Assembly: GCA_029882675.1 (NCBI GenBank)
Contig: JAOUKJ010000003.1
Coordinates: forward strand, 1 to 26,285
Source: Cyclobacteriaceae bacterium
Lineage (GTDB): Bacteria > Bacteroidota > Bacteroidia > Cytophagales > Cyclobacteriaceae
Direction: 5' to 3'
Length of the DNA: 26,285 nt
Position numbers and translations under genes: made by a program. Shown here one piece after another: positions 7,386 through 16,881 of the stretch. Every line of letters starts with the position of its first letter. The stretch's first letter is position 1. The notes below the pieces were generated by a model. That model had not been told where the DNA came from, made no database searches, and saw only the letters and a list, made by a program, of their open reading frames with translations.

Positions 7386-8753
7386 ATGTATGCTATCGTA
7401 GATATCGAAACCACAGGAGGTTATGCGCAAAGTAATCGTATTACTGAAGTGGCGGTATTTATACATGATGGCGTGAAAATTACTGACTCATTTGAGTCGC
7501 TCATCAATCCCCAACAGGCTATACCCCCATATATTACCGGGTTAACAGGTATCTCAGATGAAACTATTCAGGGGGCACCAAGTTTTGCGGAGGTGGCCGA
7601 AGAATTGTCGCATATGCTTTCAGGAAATGTTTTTGTGGCTCACAATGTTCATTTTGACTATTCATTCCTTAAAATGGAGTTCAGTGCATTGGGGATTGAT
7701 CTTAATTTAAAAAAACTTTGCACAGTCAGGTTGAGTAGAAAATTGCTTCCGGGTTTGAATTCATATAGTTTGGGCAATGTGGCTGAAAGCCTGGGCATTC
7801 AGATAGAAAACCGACATCGGGCAGCAGGTGATGCTGAGGCGACTGTCAAGCTGTTTGATTATTTATACAACCTCAATCCACAGGTAATAATTGATTCATT
7901 AAAACGGGCGTCCGGAGAAACTAATTTACCCCCTAACCTGAACAGCGAAGAGGTGGATGCTTTACCTGATCAACCCGGGGTTTATTATTTCCATAATAAA
8001 GCAGGAGAAGTTATTTATGTGGGAAAAGCGGTAGATATCAGAAAGAGGATCATTTCCCACTTTACAGGTGTGGGCAGTACCTGGAGCAATACCAATATTC
8101 GAAGTGAGATTCATCATGTCAGTTTTGAACTCACAGGCAATGAATTAATTGCGTTATTGTTGGAAGTGGAAGAAATAAAACGGTTGTGGCCAAAATATAA
8201 TAGTGCAGGAAAAACCTTTAAAATAAAATGGGGTTTATACGGCTATACAGATGGAAAGGGTTATTTAAGACTACAGATTAGTAAGTCAAAGCAGGGAATC
8301 AGGCCTTTAAAAGCGTTTGGAACTCATGCCGAAGCATGGCAGTTCCTTATTAATAAAATAACTGCGTTTACACTTTGCCCAAAGCTTTGTGGTATTCAAC
8401 AAAGCAAGGGAGCTTGTTTTGACTTTAAAGGTGGAATTTGCAAGGGGGCCTGTGCAGAAAGAGAGCGCCCCGAAGATTATAATGAACGAGCAAACCAGGC
8501 CATGAAATCCTTTAGTAGCGAGGAATCCAGTTATATTATTCCATTGGCAGGAAGAGTTGAAGAAGAAAAATCAATTGTTCTGGTGGAAAACGGAAAGTTT
8601 ATAGGTTTTGGTTTTGTGCCTTTCGAAATGCAATTTTTAAATATAGATCAGGTCAGGGATTTCATCAAACCTCGGAAGGACCATCAGGAAATCTATCAGA
8701 TTGTTGATGGCTTTGTGAACAGTGGCAGGGTGGAAATAATTCGTTTTGAATAA
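7386..8753 (+). CDS. DnaQ-like 3'-5' exonuclease fused to a GIY-YIG endonuclease
   Basis: Residues 1-165 form a DEDDh exonuclease: DIETTG with Asp6 and Glu8, VAHNVHFD with Asp91, and HRAAGD with His144 and Asp149. Residues 190-275 form a UvrC/Cho-type GIY-YIG domain: GVYYF at 198-202, IYVGKA at 210-215, Arg219, and Glu253 in GNELIALLLEVEEIK. A Cys-rich patch follows (Cys331, 335, 344, 352, 356), perhaps binding a metal. There is no UvrC RNase H-like or helix-hairpin-helix end. The fusion resembles mycobacterial Rv2191-type proteins and Bacteroidota homologues. A DNA-repair incision and resection role is inferred, not shown. Confidence 0.9.
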   Translation: MYAIVDIETTGGYAQSNRITEVAVFIHDGVKITDSFESLINPQQAIPPYITGLTGISDETIQGAPSFAEVAEELSHMLSGNVFVAHNVHFDYSFLKMEFSALGIDLNLKKLCTVRLSRKLLPGLNSYSLGNVAESLGIQIENRHRAAGDAEATVKLFDYLYNLNPQVIIDSLKRASGETNLPPNLNSEEVDALPDQPGVYYFHNKAGEVIYVGKAVDIRKRIISHFTGVGSTWSNTNIRSEIHHVSFELTGNELIALLLEVEEIKRLWPKYNSAGKTFKIKWGLYGYTDGKGYLRLQISKSKQGIRPLKAFGTHAEAWQFLINKITAFTLCPKLCGIQQSKGACFDFKGGICKGACAERERPEDYNERANQAMKSFSSEESSYIIPLAGRVEEEKSIVLVENGKFIGFGFVPFEMQFLNIDQVRDFIKPRKDHQEIYQIVDGFVNSGRVEIIRFE

Positions 8754-8805
8754 CTATCTTATCGTGTGATTCGTCTTAATCAATGTAATTTATTAACTTT
8801 CAGGC

Positions 8806-9327
8806 ATGAATTACAAAAATCTCATATTATGTGGGCTGCTTATTACGGCCCTGACAGGTAAGGGACAAAGCGTTGAAGAGTTGGATAAACGCAATGGTTT
8901 TAAAGATATTAAGCTCAATTCGGAAATTACTCAATACGATGAATTGGAATTTAAAAAGAAGATCAAAGATGAGGTCTTTCCCGATGCTAAATTATACGTG
9001 AATAAAAAAGGATCCTATACGACTATTGGAAATATTCCGGTAATTGGCGTCGAGGTGTCTACTTACAAGGACAGAATATTTCAAATAAGGGTTGAGACAG
9101 ACAAAAATACGAACCTGTATAAAGGGCTGGCAACCGCATTTGGTGAGGGGAGCTGGTCTTTGCGGAAGAAGGCGTATGTTTGGAGTGCTGAAAACCTCAG
9201 CCTTGTTTTCAGGTCAGTTGGCAAAAACAAAGAAAGCCTTGAATTAATATATTACTCTTATGTCATGGTACGTGAGAGAAAAGAGGAAAAAAAAGAATAC
9301 GTCAGGGAAGTGTCTGATGATTTTTAA
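8806..9327 (+). CDS. Exported protein of unknown function
   Basis: The 173-residue product begins with a signal peptide (MNYKNLILCGLLITALTGKGQS). The mature part mixes beta-like segments (GNIPVIGVEVSTYKDRIFQIRV) with a charged tail (REKRE-type, KEEKKEY). No catalytic residues or metal motif can be named. The spacing to the lipoprotein gene at 9333 is 5 nt, so they form one unit, and the two may act together at the envelope. A 52-nt gap separates it from the exonuclease gene, with no clear promoter or terminator, so read-through is possible. Confidence 0.75.
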   Translation: MNYKNLILCGLLITALTGKGQSVEELDKRNGFKDIKLNSEITQYDELEFKKKIKDEVFPDAKLYVNKKGSYTTIGNIPVIGVEVSTYKDRIFQIRVETDKNTNLYKGLATAFGEGSWSLRKKAYVWSAENLSLVFRSVGKNKESLELIYYSYVMVRERKEEKKEYVREVSDDF

Positions 9328-9332
9328 AGGAT

Positions 9333-9839
9333 ATGCGTAGCATCATAGTCTTTATATGGATCACATTTTTATTTAGTTCTTGTGTAGATCTGGGCTTTGA
9401 TACGCCCCAGCCTGAAGGCTATCCGGATATAGCCCTGTTTCCAACAGAATGGTTGGGTACCTATATTTCAGATGAAGACACCCTGGTGATCAAGCCTTAT
9501 TCAGTGTTGGTAGAGAAAGATTCTGTTTATTTTAACCTTAATGCTGAAAATCTTGTCCTTAGAAAATTTCAAAATTGGTATATATTGAATCTGAAAGAAC
9601 CTGAAAAGGATTACTGGACAGTTTTTTGTGCCCGGTTAAAAGGGGACAAGTTGACCGTGAAAGTACCTTCCATTGATGAAGATGATAAAAAAGCCCTGGA
9701 GAAACAATTTGAGGTGAACGAATCTTATAACTCAAATGGTAATGTAGATGCATACATTATCCATCCCACACCTAAACAATGGAAGAAATTATTGAAAAGT
9801 AAATTTTTCTCTTCCAACAATTATGTCAGACAACGGTGA
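9333..9839 (+). CDS. Small lipoprotein of unknown function
   Basis: The N-terminus has a short charged start, a hydrophobic run and a lipobox ending FSSC, with Cys17 as the probable lipidated residue. The mature 150 residues look like a compact beta domain (LGTYISDEDTLVIKPYSVLV, DSVYFNLNAENLVLR), somewhat like small lipocalin-type lipoproteins of Bacteroidota, but I cannot assign a family. AAAGGAT just before the ATG could act as a weak ribosome binding site. Its stop abuts the stop of the convergent minus-strand gene with no spacing. Confidence 0.75.
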   Translation: MRSIIVFIWITFLFSSCVDLGFDTPQPEGYPDIALFPTEWLGTYISDEDTLVIKPYSVLVEKDSVYFNLNAENLVLRKFQNWYILNLKEPEKDYWTVFCARLKGDKLTVKVPSIDEDDKKALEKQFEVNESYNSNGNVDAYIIHPTPKQWKKLLKSKFFSSNNYVRQR

Positions 9840-10088
9840 TCAGCCGCCCACTTTTGTGTTGGTTTTTTGGTTATAGTTTCTCGAAAAATTTAAAATTTTA
9901 TTGAGCACCCGGCTAGGAGCTGCAATTTCTGTAGTGTCCAGGCATTGAAAAACTCTTTTATTTTCCTGATAGTCCTGTCTTAATTCGGCATCTGTTTCCA
10001 GGCTTCTGAAGAATGCTATTGATTCATCGGTGCCCATTTCGTTGTAAAGATATCTGATGATATCATTTTGGGTAAAAGTCTTTGTCAT
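9840..10088 (-). CDS. Small cytoplasmic protein, probable anti-sigma factor
   Basis: This 82-residue product overlaps the end of the ECF sigma gene by 26 nt, the classic position of a regulator of that sigma. It has no membrane segment and no zinc-binding His/Cys cluster. The sequence (NDIIRYLYNEMGTDESIAFFRSLETDAELRQDY) is helical and resembles the short N-terminal sigma-binding part of anti-sigma factors found next to ECF genes in Cytophagales. VLNKILNFSRNY forms a second helix. A function in holding the sigma is inferred from position and helical pattern only. Confidence 0.7.
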   Translation of the reverse strand: MTKTFTQNDIIRYLYNEMGTDESIAFFRSLETDAELRQDYQENKRVFQCLDTTEIAAPSRVLNKILNFSRNYNQKTNTKVGG

Positions 10089-10674
10089 AGGCTGTCTTAT
10101 GATTTGTTAATTGTTTTCTTAAATTGAGTATGGCATATCTCATCCTGCCCAGGGCAGTGTTTATACTTACATCCGTTCGGTCGGCAATCTCCTGAAAGCT
10201 CATATCGAAATAGTGTCTCATGACCAAAACCTTTCGTTGCTCATCAGGAAGTTGCTTGATAAGCAAACGCAGGTTGCGTTTAGTTTCTTTATGCACCTGA
10301 GCAGATTCATAATCGTTTTCAGCAAACTGCAACGTATCAAAGAGTGAAAACCCGTCATCGTAGGTAATTTCCGGATATCTTTTTTTCTTCCTGAAATGGT
10401 CAATCGCCAGGTTATTGGCAATGCGTAATATCCAGGGTAGAAACTTACCCTCTTCCTTGTATCGATCAGTTTTAATAATCCTGACTACCTTCATGAAAAC
10501 ATCTTGCAGAAGATCCTCAGCTATATACCTATCCTTTACTATTAAATATATTGAAGTGTAGACCCTTGAGCTGTGTCTGTTTAATAATTCAGCAAAAGCC
10601 TCTTCGTTCCCGTTTTTATATAGTGCTATAAGTTGCACATCACTTAATTTTACATTCTCCATTAAGTATTTCAA
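10063..10674 (-). CDS. ECF-type RNA polymerase sigma factor
   Basis: The 203-residue product has sigma region 2 at about residues 25-95, including DRYIAEDLLQDVFMKVVR and FLPWILRIANNLAIDHFRK. Sigma region 4 is at about 135-190, with LPDEQRKVLVMRHYFDMS and QEIADRTDVSINTALGRMRYA forming the helix-turn-helix that reads the -35 element. Start is ATG at 10674, or Met at 10659 (MENVKLS). It has a good promoter of its own and overlaps the small downstream gene. What it responds to cannot be told from the sequence; no membrane anti-sigma is linked. Confidence 0.93.
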   Translation of the reverse strand: MKYLMENVKLSDVQLIALYKNGNEEAFAELLNRHSSRVYTSIYLIVKDRYIAEDLLQDVFMKVVRIIKTDRYKEEGKFLPWILRIANNLAIDHFRKKKRYPEITYDDGFSLFDTLQFAENDYESAQVHKETKRNLRLLIKQLPDEQRKVLVMRHYFDMSFQEIADRTDVSINTALGRMRYAILNLRKQLTNHKTAYDKDFYPK

Positions 10675-10746
10675 TTTGATAACGTAGAGGTTTATCCCAT
10701 ATTGTATTGCTTAGATGATTATTTATTTTTAGTTCTAGTTGATAGC

Positions 10747-10777
10747 CAAATGTAAATGCTAAAAATATTACATGCAA
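10747..10777 (-). promoter_or_regulatory. Consensus promoter of the ECF sigma operon
   Basis: On the minus strand TTG (10775-10777), 20 nt, then TACATTTG (10747-10754) fits the Bacteroidota housekeeping promoter. The predicted leader is about 65 nt. This suggests expression by the main sigma rather than only self-activation. The rest of the 10675-10870 gap is very AT-rich and holds nothing else I can name. Confidence 0.65.
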
Positions 10778-10870
10778 GATATATTTTAAATAAAATAATA
10801 AATAATTGAACTAATAGCGGCAGTTAAACTAATAATAACGTTACTTATCGGCAGATATTGTATGTGGCAT

Positions 10871-10909
10871 AAAAAAAAGAGGGCATTTTTAAAATGCCCT
10901 CTTTTTTTT
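10871..10909 (-). terminator. Intrinsic terminator after atpC (works in both directions)
   Basis: GAGGGCATTTT and AAAATGCCCTC (10879-10901) form a strong hairpin flanked by A8 on the left and T8 on the right, so either strand gives a U-tract. It lies 15 nt past the atpC stop and isolates atpDC from the sigma operon. Confidence 0.93.
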
Positions 10910-10923
10910 AAAATTTATATGCT

Positions 10924-11169
10924 CTATTCTATAACACCTTCAGCCAGTACAATCACTTTATTATTCAGGACTTCCACAACACCCCCTGTAATCTCTGTCT
11001 CGTATTCGTCTTTTTTGTCCCGGTATTCAATAAGCCCATCTTTTAGCGAACTGACCAAAGGGGCATGGTTGTTCAATACCTGAAAACTGCCATCTGAACC
11101 AGGGAAGGTGGCTGCAAGTACTTCTCCTTCAAATACTTTTTTTTCCGGGGTTACAATATATAGGTGCAT
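10924..11169 (-). CDS. atpC: F1 ATP synthase epsilon subunit, short form
   Basis: The product is the 81-residue N-terminal beta-sandwich domain of epsilon, part of the central stalk that links F1 to the c-ring. Recognisable stretches are MHLYIVTPEKKVFEGEV, FPGSDGSFQVLNNHAPLVSSL and GGVVEVLNNKVIVLAEG. The C-terminal helical hairpin that inhibits ATP hydrolysis in longer forms (130-140 residues) is absent, as is common in Bacteroidota. The ATG is 9 nt past the atpD stop. The remaining ATP synthase genes are not in this window. Confidence 0.95.
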   Translation of the reverse strand: MHLYIVTPEKKVFEGEVLAATFPGSDGSFQVLNNHAPLVSSLKDGLIEYRDKKDEYETEITGGVVEVLNNKVIVLAEGVIE

Positions 11170-11178
11170 AGTTCAATA

Positions 11179-12687
<1,509 letters not shown>

Positions 12688-12719
12688 TCAATACTTGCTT
12701 AAGTGAATGATTTTTTGAG

Positions 12720-12735
12720 CTCTGATTTTTCAGAG
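12720..12735 (-). promoter_or_regulatory. Short hairpin at the 5' end of the atpDC transcript
   Basis: CTCTGA and TCAGAG form a perfect 6-bp stem with a 4-nt loop. It begins at or next to the predicted transcription start, so it might protect the 5' end or affect initiation. A link to regulation is inferred. Confidence 0.5.
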
Positions 12736-12737
12736 TG

Positions 12738-12768
12738 CAAAGGTAGGCCTAAAAAAATTCAAACCAAA
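12738..12768 (-). promoter_or_regulatory. Consensus promoter of atpDC
   Basis: On the minus strand TTTG (12765-12768), exactly 19 nt, then TACCTTTG (12738-12745) is a full match to the Bacteroidota -33/-7 pattern. The leader to the atpD ATG is about 45 nt. Confidence 0.8.
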
Positions 12769-12970
12769 AAAAAAACAATAAATAGCCGACCATTTGAAAA
12801 CCACGTTAAACACATATTTATTAGCCCTGCTTTGTTAGCTTTCCTTAGGAGCGATGATATATTTCCCGCTCCCGATTTCCGGAGAAGCAGAGGTGCAGAT
12901 TCTGCGTGGGCACCAAATGCTTTTACTGGGATGAAATTATTTATTTGAAACCGGGTTATTGTTGCTACAA

Positions 12971-14194
12971 TCAGTGCCTTCCTGCCGGTAATGATATCCT
13001 AAAAGTAGTGCCGGCATTTTCTTCACTGTTTTTTACGAAAATCTTTCCTTTGTGGTATGTTTCAATGATTCTTTTAGCTAAAGTTAAACCCAGTCCCCAA
13101 CCTCGTTTTTTGGTTGTGAATCCGGGAACAAAAACTTGATTTGCCTTAGATTTGGACAATCCTTTGCCATTATCGCTCACATCTATAAAAACCTGTCGGT
13201 CACTGCCATGTAGTATGTTAATATTTATCGTACCAACACCCTCCATCGCATCAACAGCATTTTTACACAAATTTTCAAGTACCCATTCAAAGAGTGGAGC
13301 GTTTACGTTGGCAGTGATATTGTCGCCTAGTGTATGGATGTTTACCTCAACCTTGCTGGATATCCGGGGTCGAAGGTAAGTCATGGTCTTTCTTACCAGA
13401 TCATTGATATTGGTCATATTGAGTACAGGAATTGATCCAATGCTCGAAAATCGCTCAGTAATTAATTGCAGGCGATGAACATCTTTGTCGAGTTCCTCAA
13501 TGATTTGTTTGTTGTTGAAATCGGGATCTTCTCTGAGGAATTCTACCCAGGCCATTAACGATGAAATAGGGGTTCCTAGTTGATGTGCAGTTTCTTTAGC
13601 TAAACCAACCCACACCCTGTTTTGTTCAGCAGCCTTGGAATAATCGAAGGCAATATAGGCTATTATACCAAAAATAGCGATAACCGAGAGCTGAATATAG
13701 GGATAATAGGCCAGTTGGCTTAGGAGAAACGAATTGTTGTAGTTCACATAGCCATAAATAATCTCTTCACCTGTTAAATCTTTAACTGTCACAGGGATGG
13801 GATCATAGGTGGCGCGCATATCAGAAAGGGCTTGCTCAAGCCTCCTGTTTATCGCGTTTAATGGCATCGTAGCGCTGTCAATATCAATATTCCGGTAATC
13901 AATGATTACGCCGGAGTCATTGGTAAGTATGGTGGGTATCGATTTGTTTTCAATGAGGATTTTGTCAGTAATGAAATAAATATTACTACCGGTTTCTTCA
14001 TTTATGGTGTATTCCAGCGTCTTAGCAAAGAGTTCTATTTGTTGTTTCTCCCTTTCTTTGAGCTTTTGTACCAACAGATTGGTGTAGTAAATAGAACCAA
14101 TACTGATAGAAACTGAAAAGATAAGCACGATCCACTTTAGGCGCGATTTACTGCTGTCTAGTCTGATGCCTTTATTTCCTGCTGAGCTGGCCAT
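12971..14194 (-). CDS. Membrane sensor histidine kinase
   Basis: The 407-residue product has membrane segments at about 20-40 and 165-184 enclosing an extracytoplasmic sensing domain of about 120 residues. The dimerisation/phosphorylation helix carries KETAHQLGTPISSL with phospho-acceptor His204. The ATPase domain has the N box NLCKNAVDAM (Asn312), the G1 box DNGKGL (from Asp341) and the G2 box GWGLGL at 365-370, followed by LAKRI. No HAMP, PAS or receiver domain is seen. No response regulator gene lies nearby, so it is an orphan kinase here. The signal sensed cannot be told. There is no recognisable family pattern in the sensor part. Confidence 0.92.
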   Translation of the reverse strand: MASSAGNKGIRLDSSKSRLKWIVLIFSVSISIGSIYYTNLLVQKLKEREKQQIELFAKTLEYTINEETGSNIYFITDKILIENKSIPTILTNDSGVIIDYRNIDIDSATMPLNAINRRLEQALSDMRATYDPIPVTVKDLTGEEIIYGYVNYNNSFLLSQLAYYPYIQLSVIAIFGIIAYIAFDYSKAAEQNRVWVGLAKETAHQLGTPISSLMAWVEFLREDPDFNNKQIIEELDKDVHRLQLITERFSSIGSIPVLNMTNINDLVRKTMTYLRPRISSKVEVNIHTLGDNITANVNAPLFEWVLENLCKNAVDAMEGVGTININILHGSDRQVFIDVSDNGKGLSKSKANQVFVPGFTTKKRGWGLGLTLAKRIIETYHKGKIFVKNSEENAGTTFRISLPAGRH

Positions 14195-14424
14195 AATGAA
14201 TTGTAGAATGGCTAAATATAAAGATTAAGTATATAAAAGCGAGAATATCATCAAAAAGTATTTCGCAGGACAAATTGTTAAGCCTGACCATGAATTAATC
14301 CGGTAAGGAGCGATGCGTTGAACTAAACTTTGCCAGGGCCTTTGTTAACAATAAAAATGATCATTTGTATTAAGTTGATCAATCAAAGACAGCACATACC
14401 ATATTCAGGATTAATAAAAATATT

Positions 14425-15342
14425 CTACTTTTCCACAAAGATGAGTGTTCCCATCGAAATGTCCAGATTGAAGGTGAGCAGATTTTTGTTGTTATCCCCA
14501 AAATATTCGTTAACGTATACGTTTTCCGATAGTTGTCTGAAGTTTTTCGGTAAATGTATACGGCACAACCAGGAATCAGTGAGGGTCACTTTTACCGGAG
14601 TAGAAGAACGGGGAAGTGTAATGTGCATGGTTCCTGCCCCAACATTGCCTTTGATGGTACTCGGCATGACAGAGACATCGCTGAGATCCAACATCAAATT
14701 ACCAAACCCTACATCAGCAATGACATATTTTGATTTGGCATGATTTAGATTTGTAACACGAACAGATCCTAAATCCACTTTGACATAAAAGGTATCCATC
14801 ACCACTTTATTGTATTGTCCGGAAAAATACCCAATGTTAACATCAGCACTTCCTGTATGTATTTTGAGGGTTTCAATAGACAGACCGGATAAATCAATAT
14901 CAGCTGTTCCAATGCCGTAATTCAGCGAGAGATCATAGGGTTTGCCTTCTGAAATGAAAACCTGCCATAGATTATCTGTAGATTTATTATCCGGGCCAAA
15001 CAAGCTCGTAGATATAGCGCTGCCCAGACTCTGGCCTTGATTATCTTCCAGAATCAGATTCATTTGACAGATTCGGTCAATAATTTGTTTGTTGTAGGTG
15101 TGGGAAAAGTGTTGTTGTTCCCGTTGGCTGTATACATCAAGAACGCCTTCGTTTTTATTGGGCTTCAGGAAGCAGTCTCCTGAGTTTACTTTCAGGAAAA
15201 GTTTCACCTTGTCAAAGTCGTCACTATTTTCTTCGTGAAATTGTTTTCTCGCCTGCCCCAACACAAATATGCCAGTGCATATCAGGATTCCCACCAAAAC
15301 AATTTTTCTAATCCACATGAATTGTATTACGGTTTGCTTCAC
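14425..15342 (-). CDS. Exported beta-repeat protein (DUF4097/toast-rack-like)
   Basis: A signal or anchor segment (residues 10-30, IRKIVLVGILICTGIFVLGQ) precedes a 270-residue region built of short repeating beta strands with Gly-x-Gly turns: GIGTADIDLSGL, HTGSADVNIGYF, VDLGSVRVTNL, ADVGFGNLMLDLSD, GNVGAGTMHITLP. This stacked pattern is typical of the DUF4097/DUF2154 beta-helix type seen in envelope and antibiotic-response proteins; exact family is uncertain. The start may be ATG at 15342 or the Met at 15318. The histidine kinase gene follows 230 nt downstream on the same strand, so they could share a regulon. Confidence 0.75.
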   Translation of the reverse strand: MKQTVIQFMWIRKIVLVGILICTGIFVLGQARKQFHEENSDDFDKVKLFLKVNSGDCFLKPNKNEGVLDVYSQREQQHFSHTYNKQIIDRICQMNLILEDNQGQSLGSAISTSLFGPDNKSTDNLWQVFISEGKPYDLSLNYGIGTADIDLSGLSIETLKIHTGSADVNIGYFSGQYNKVVMDTFYVKVDLGSVRVTNLNHAKSKYVIADVGFGNLMLDLSDVSVMPSTIKGNVGAGTMHITLPRSSTPVKVTLTDSWLCRIHLPKNFRQLSENVYVNEYFGDNNKNLLTFNLDISMGTLIFVEK

Positions 15343-15524
15343 TTTAGGTTACGTAATAAAAGAAAAAAAGTTTGCTTATGTCTGGCGCATGATGATTTAA
15401 ATGTGGGTTTTTTACAATGTGAACAATGAAAATAGCGGATAGCCAGAGTTTTTTTATGAGCAGTATATATATAAGGTGTAAATTGCATTAAAATCCGCCA
15501 GAATAAAATTTTTGAATAGGGGTG

Positions 15525-15555
15525 TTTGGTTCCTTATTTTTAGTTGCTATCTTTG
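15525..15555 (+). promoter_or_regulatory. Consensus promoter of the ribosomal protein cluster
   Basis: TTTG at 15525-15528, exactly 19 nt, then TATCTTTG at 15548-15555 is a full match to the Bacteroidota promoter pattern. It lies about 55 nt before the predicted leader's end and directly before rplC, implying that transcription starts here rather than upstream of an rpsJ gene. Confidence 0.85.
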
Positions 15556-15567
15556 CAGTCCTTTTTG

Positions 15568-15590
15568 CGGGGCAAACTTTAGATACCCCG
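15568..15590 (+). promoter_or_regulatory. Leader hairpin before rplC
   Basis: CGGGG (15568-15572) and CCCCG (15586-15590) can form a 5-bp stem around a 13-nt loop within the predicted 55-nt leader. It could serve autogenous control, by analogy with L4 control of the enterobacterial S10 operon. That link is untested here and the stem is short. Confidence 0.45.
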
Positions 15591-15618
15591 TAAAGTGATC
15601 GAAGTTAAAGTTAAAAAC

Positions 15619-16251
15619 ATGTCAGGAATTATTGGAAGAAAAGTAGGAATGACTAGTATCTACGGTGCCGATGGACGAAATGTCGCATGCACGGTGATAG
15701 AAGCTGGTCCTTGCGTAGTAACGCAAGTGAAAAATGTAGAAACTGACGGGTATAAGGCAGTTCAGTTGGCGTTTGATGAAAGAAAGGAGAAAAACACGCC
15801 AAAAGCTCTGAAAGGCCACTTCAGTAAAGCGGGCACCACCCCTAAGAAGTTTGTGGTGGAATTTAGCGATTTCCGTGAAGAGTTTGAAGGCCAGGTGACT
15901 TTGGGTAATGAAATTAAAGTAGGGGAGGTTTTTGTAGAAGGCGATTTTGTTGATGCGATAGGCACCTCCAAAGGAAAAGGATTTCAGGGTGTTGTGAAGC
16001 GTCATGGATTTGGCGGGGTTGGTCAGCAGACACACGGTCAGCACAACAGAGGCAGAGCACCCGGTTCAATTGGTGGAGCATCATATCCTGCCAGAGTCTT
16101 TAAAGGACTGCGGATGGCTGGCCAAACAGGTAATAAAAGGGTGAAAACCCTAAACCTAAGGGTGATAAAAATAATCCCTGAAGATAATATAGTCATAGTA
16201 AGCGGCTCTGTGCCGGGTGCTAACAATTCAATGGTAATTCTCGAGAAATAA
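15619..16251 (+). CDS. rplC: 50S ribosomal protein L3
   Basis: Start is ATG at 15619, giving [13 protein letters not shown], the classic L3 beginning; an in-frame GTG at 15595 would add eight unneeded residues. The 210-residue product includes [24 protein letters not shown] and the [16 protein letters not shown] loop that reaches the peptidyl-transferase centre. L3 is an early assembly protein of the 50S subunit. Its stop overlaps the rplD ATG by 1 nt (TAATG). In most bacteria rpsJ precedes rplC in this operon; here it is absent. Confidence 0.97.
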   Translation: MSGIIGRKVGMTSIYGADGRNVACTVIEAGPCVVTQVKNVETDGYKAVQLAFDERKEKNTPKALKGHFSKAGTTPKKFVVEFSDFREEFEGQVTLGNEIKVGEVFVEGDFVDAIGTSKGKGFQGVVKRHGFGGVGQQTHGQHNRGRAPGSIGGASYPARVFKGLRMAGQTGNKRVKTLNLRVIKIIPEDNIVIVSGSVPGANNSMVILEK

Positions 16252-16880
16252 TGGATTTATCTATACTTAAATATACAGGGGAGGATACTGGCAGGAAGAT
16301 GCAGCTATCCGGAGAGGTTTTTGGGGTTACACCAAATGATCATGCAATATACCTCGATGTGAAGCAATACCTGGCTAATCAGCGTCAGGGAACGCATAAA
16401 TCGAAGGAAAGAGCTGACATTTCAGGATCTACCCGAAAAATCAAAAAGCAAAAAGGAACAGGTACCGCTCGTGCTGGTAGTATTAAATCACCTGTTTTCA
16501 GAGGGGGTGGACGTGTTTTCGGACCGAAGCCAAGGGATTATTCCTTTAAGTTGAATAAAAAGCTGAAGCTTGTAGCCAGAAAATCTGCGCTTTCATACAA
16601 AGCTTTGGAAAATAGCATTGCTGTAATTGAAGATTTCGATTTTACAGAAGGACCCAAGACCAAGCAGTATATGAAAATGCTTAGTGATTTGGCCTTAAAT
16701 GGGAAAAAGACATTACTTGTTTTACCCGAAGTGAAGAAAAATATCATTCTTTCTGCGCGGAACCTGAAAGGAACTAAAGTAACATTGGCTGAGAAAATCA
16801 ATACTTATGAAGTATTGAATGCTGATTATCTGATTCTTAGTGAAGGTTCTGTTGAGAAAATAAATAATATACTCAATTAA
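16251..16880 (+). CDS. rplD: 50S ribosomal protein L4
   Basis: The 209-residue product contains the conserved extended loop lining the exit tunnel ([35 protein letters not shown]). L4 also controls its own operon in enterobacteria; that control is not established in this phylum. The start overlaps the rplC stop by 1 nt, so translation is coupled. Confidence 0.97.
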   Translation: MDLSILKYTGEDTGRKMQLSGEVFGVTPNDHAIYLDVKQYLANQRQGTHKSKERADISGSTRKIKKQKGTGTARAGSIKSPVFRGGGRVFGPKPRDYSFKLNKKLKLVARKSALSYKALENSIAVIEDFDFTEGPKTKQYMKMLSDLALNGKKTLLVLPEVKKNIILSARNLKGTKVTLAEKINTYEVLNADYLILSEGSVEKINNILN

Positions 16881-16881
16881 G

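Noticed and set aside
7251..7466. Minus-strand open frame through the palindrome
   Set aside because: It overlaps the exonuclease start and owes its openness to AT-rich DNA; no motif.
12703..13139. Plus-strand open frames in the gap before atpD and into the kinase gene
   Set aside because: The first covers the atpDC promoter and the second overlaps the kinase; neither shows a recognisable domain.
12844..14318. Shared short string AGGAGCGATG in two gaps
   Set aside because: Ten-base repeats are expected by chance at this window size and the flanks do not match.
14195..14424. Possible tRNA or small RNA in the gap
   Set aside because: No T-loop or cloverleaf pattern, and no clear promoter or terminator found by eye.
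14330..14743. Plus-strand open frame opposite the beta-repeat protein
   Set aside because: The minus-strand protein has a signal peptide and regular repeats, so the plus frame is the shadow.
15595..15618. GTG start for rplC
   Set aside because: The ATG at 15619 gives the normal L3 start; the extension lies in the leader.
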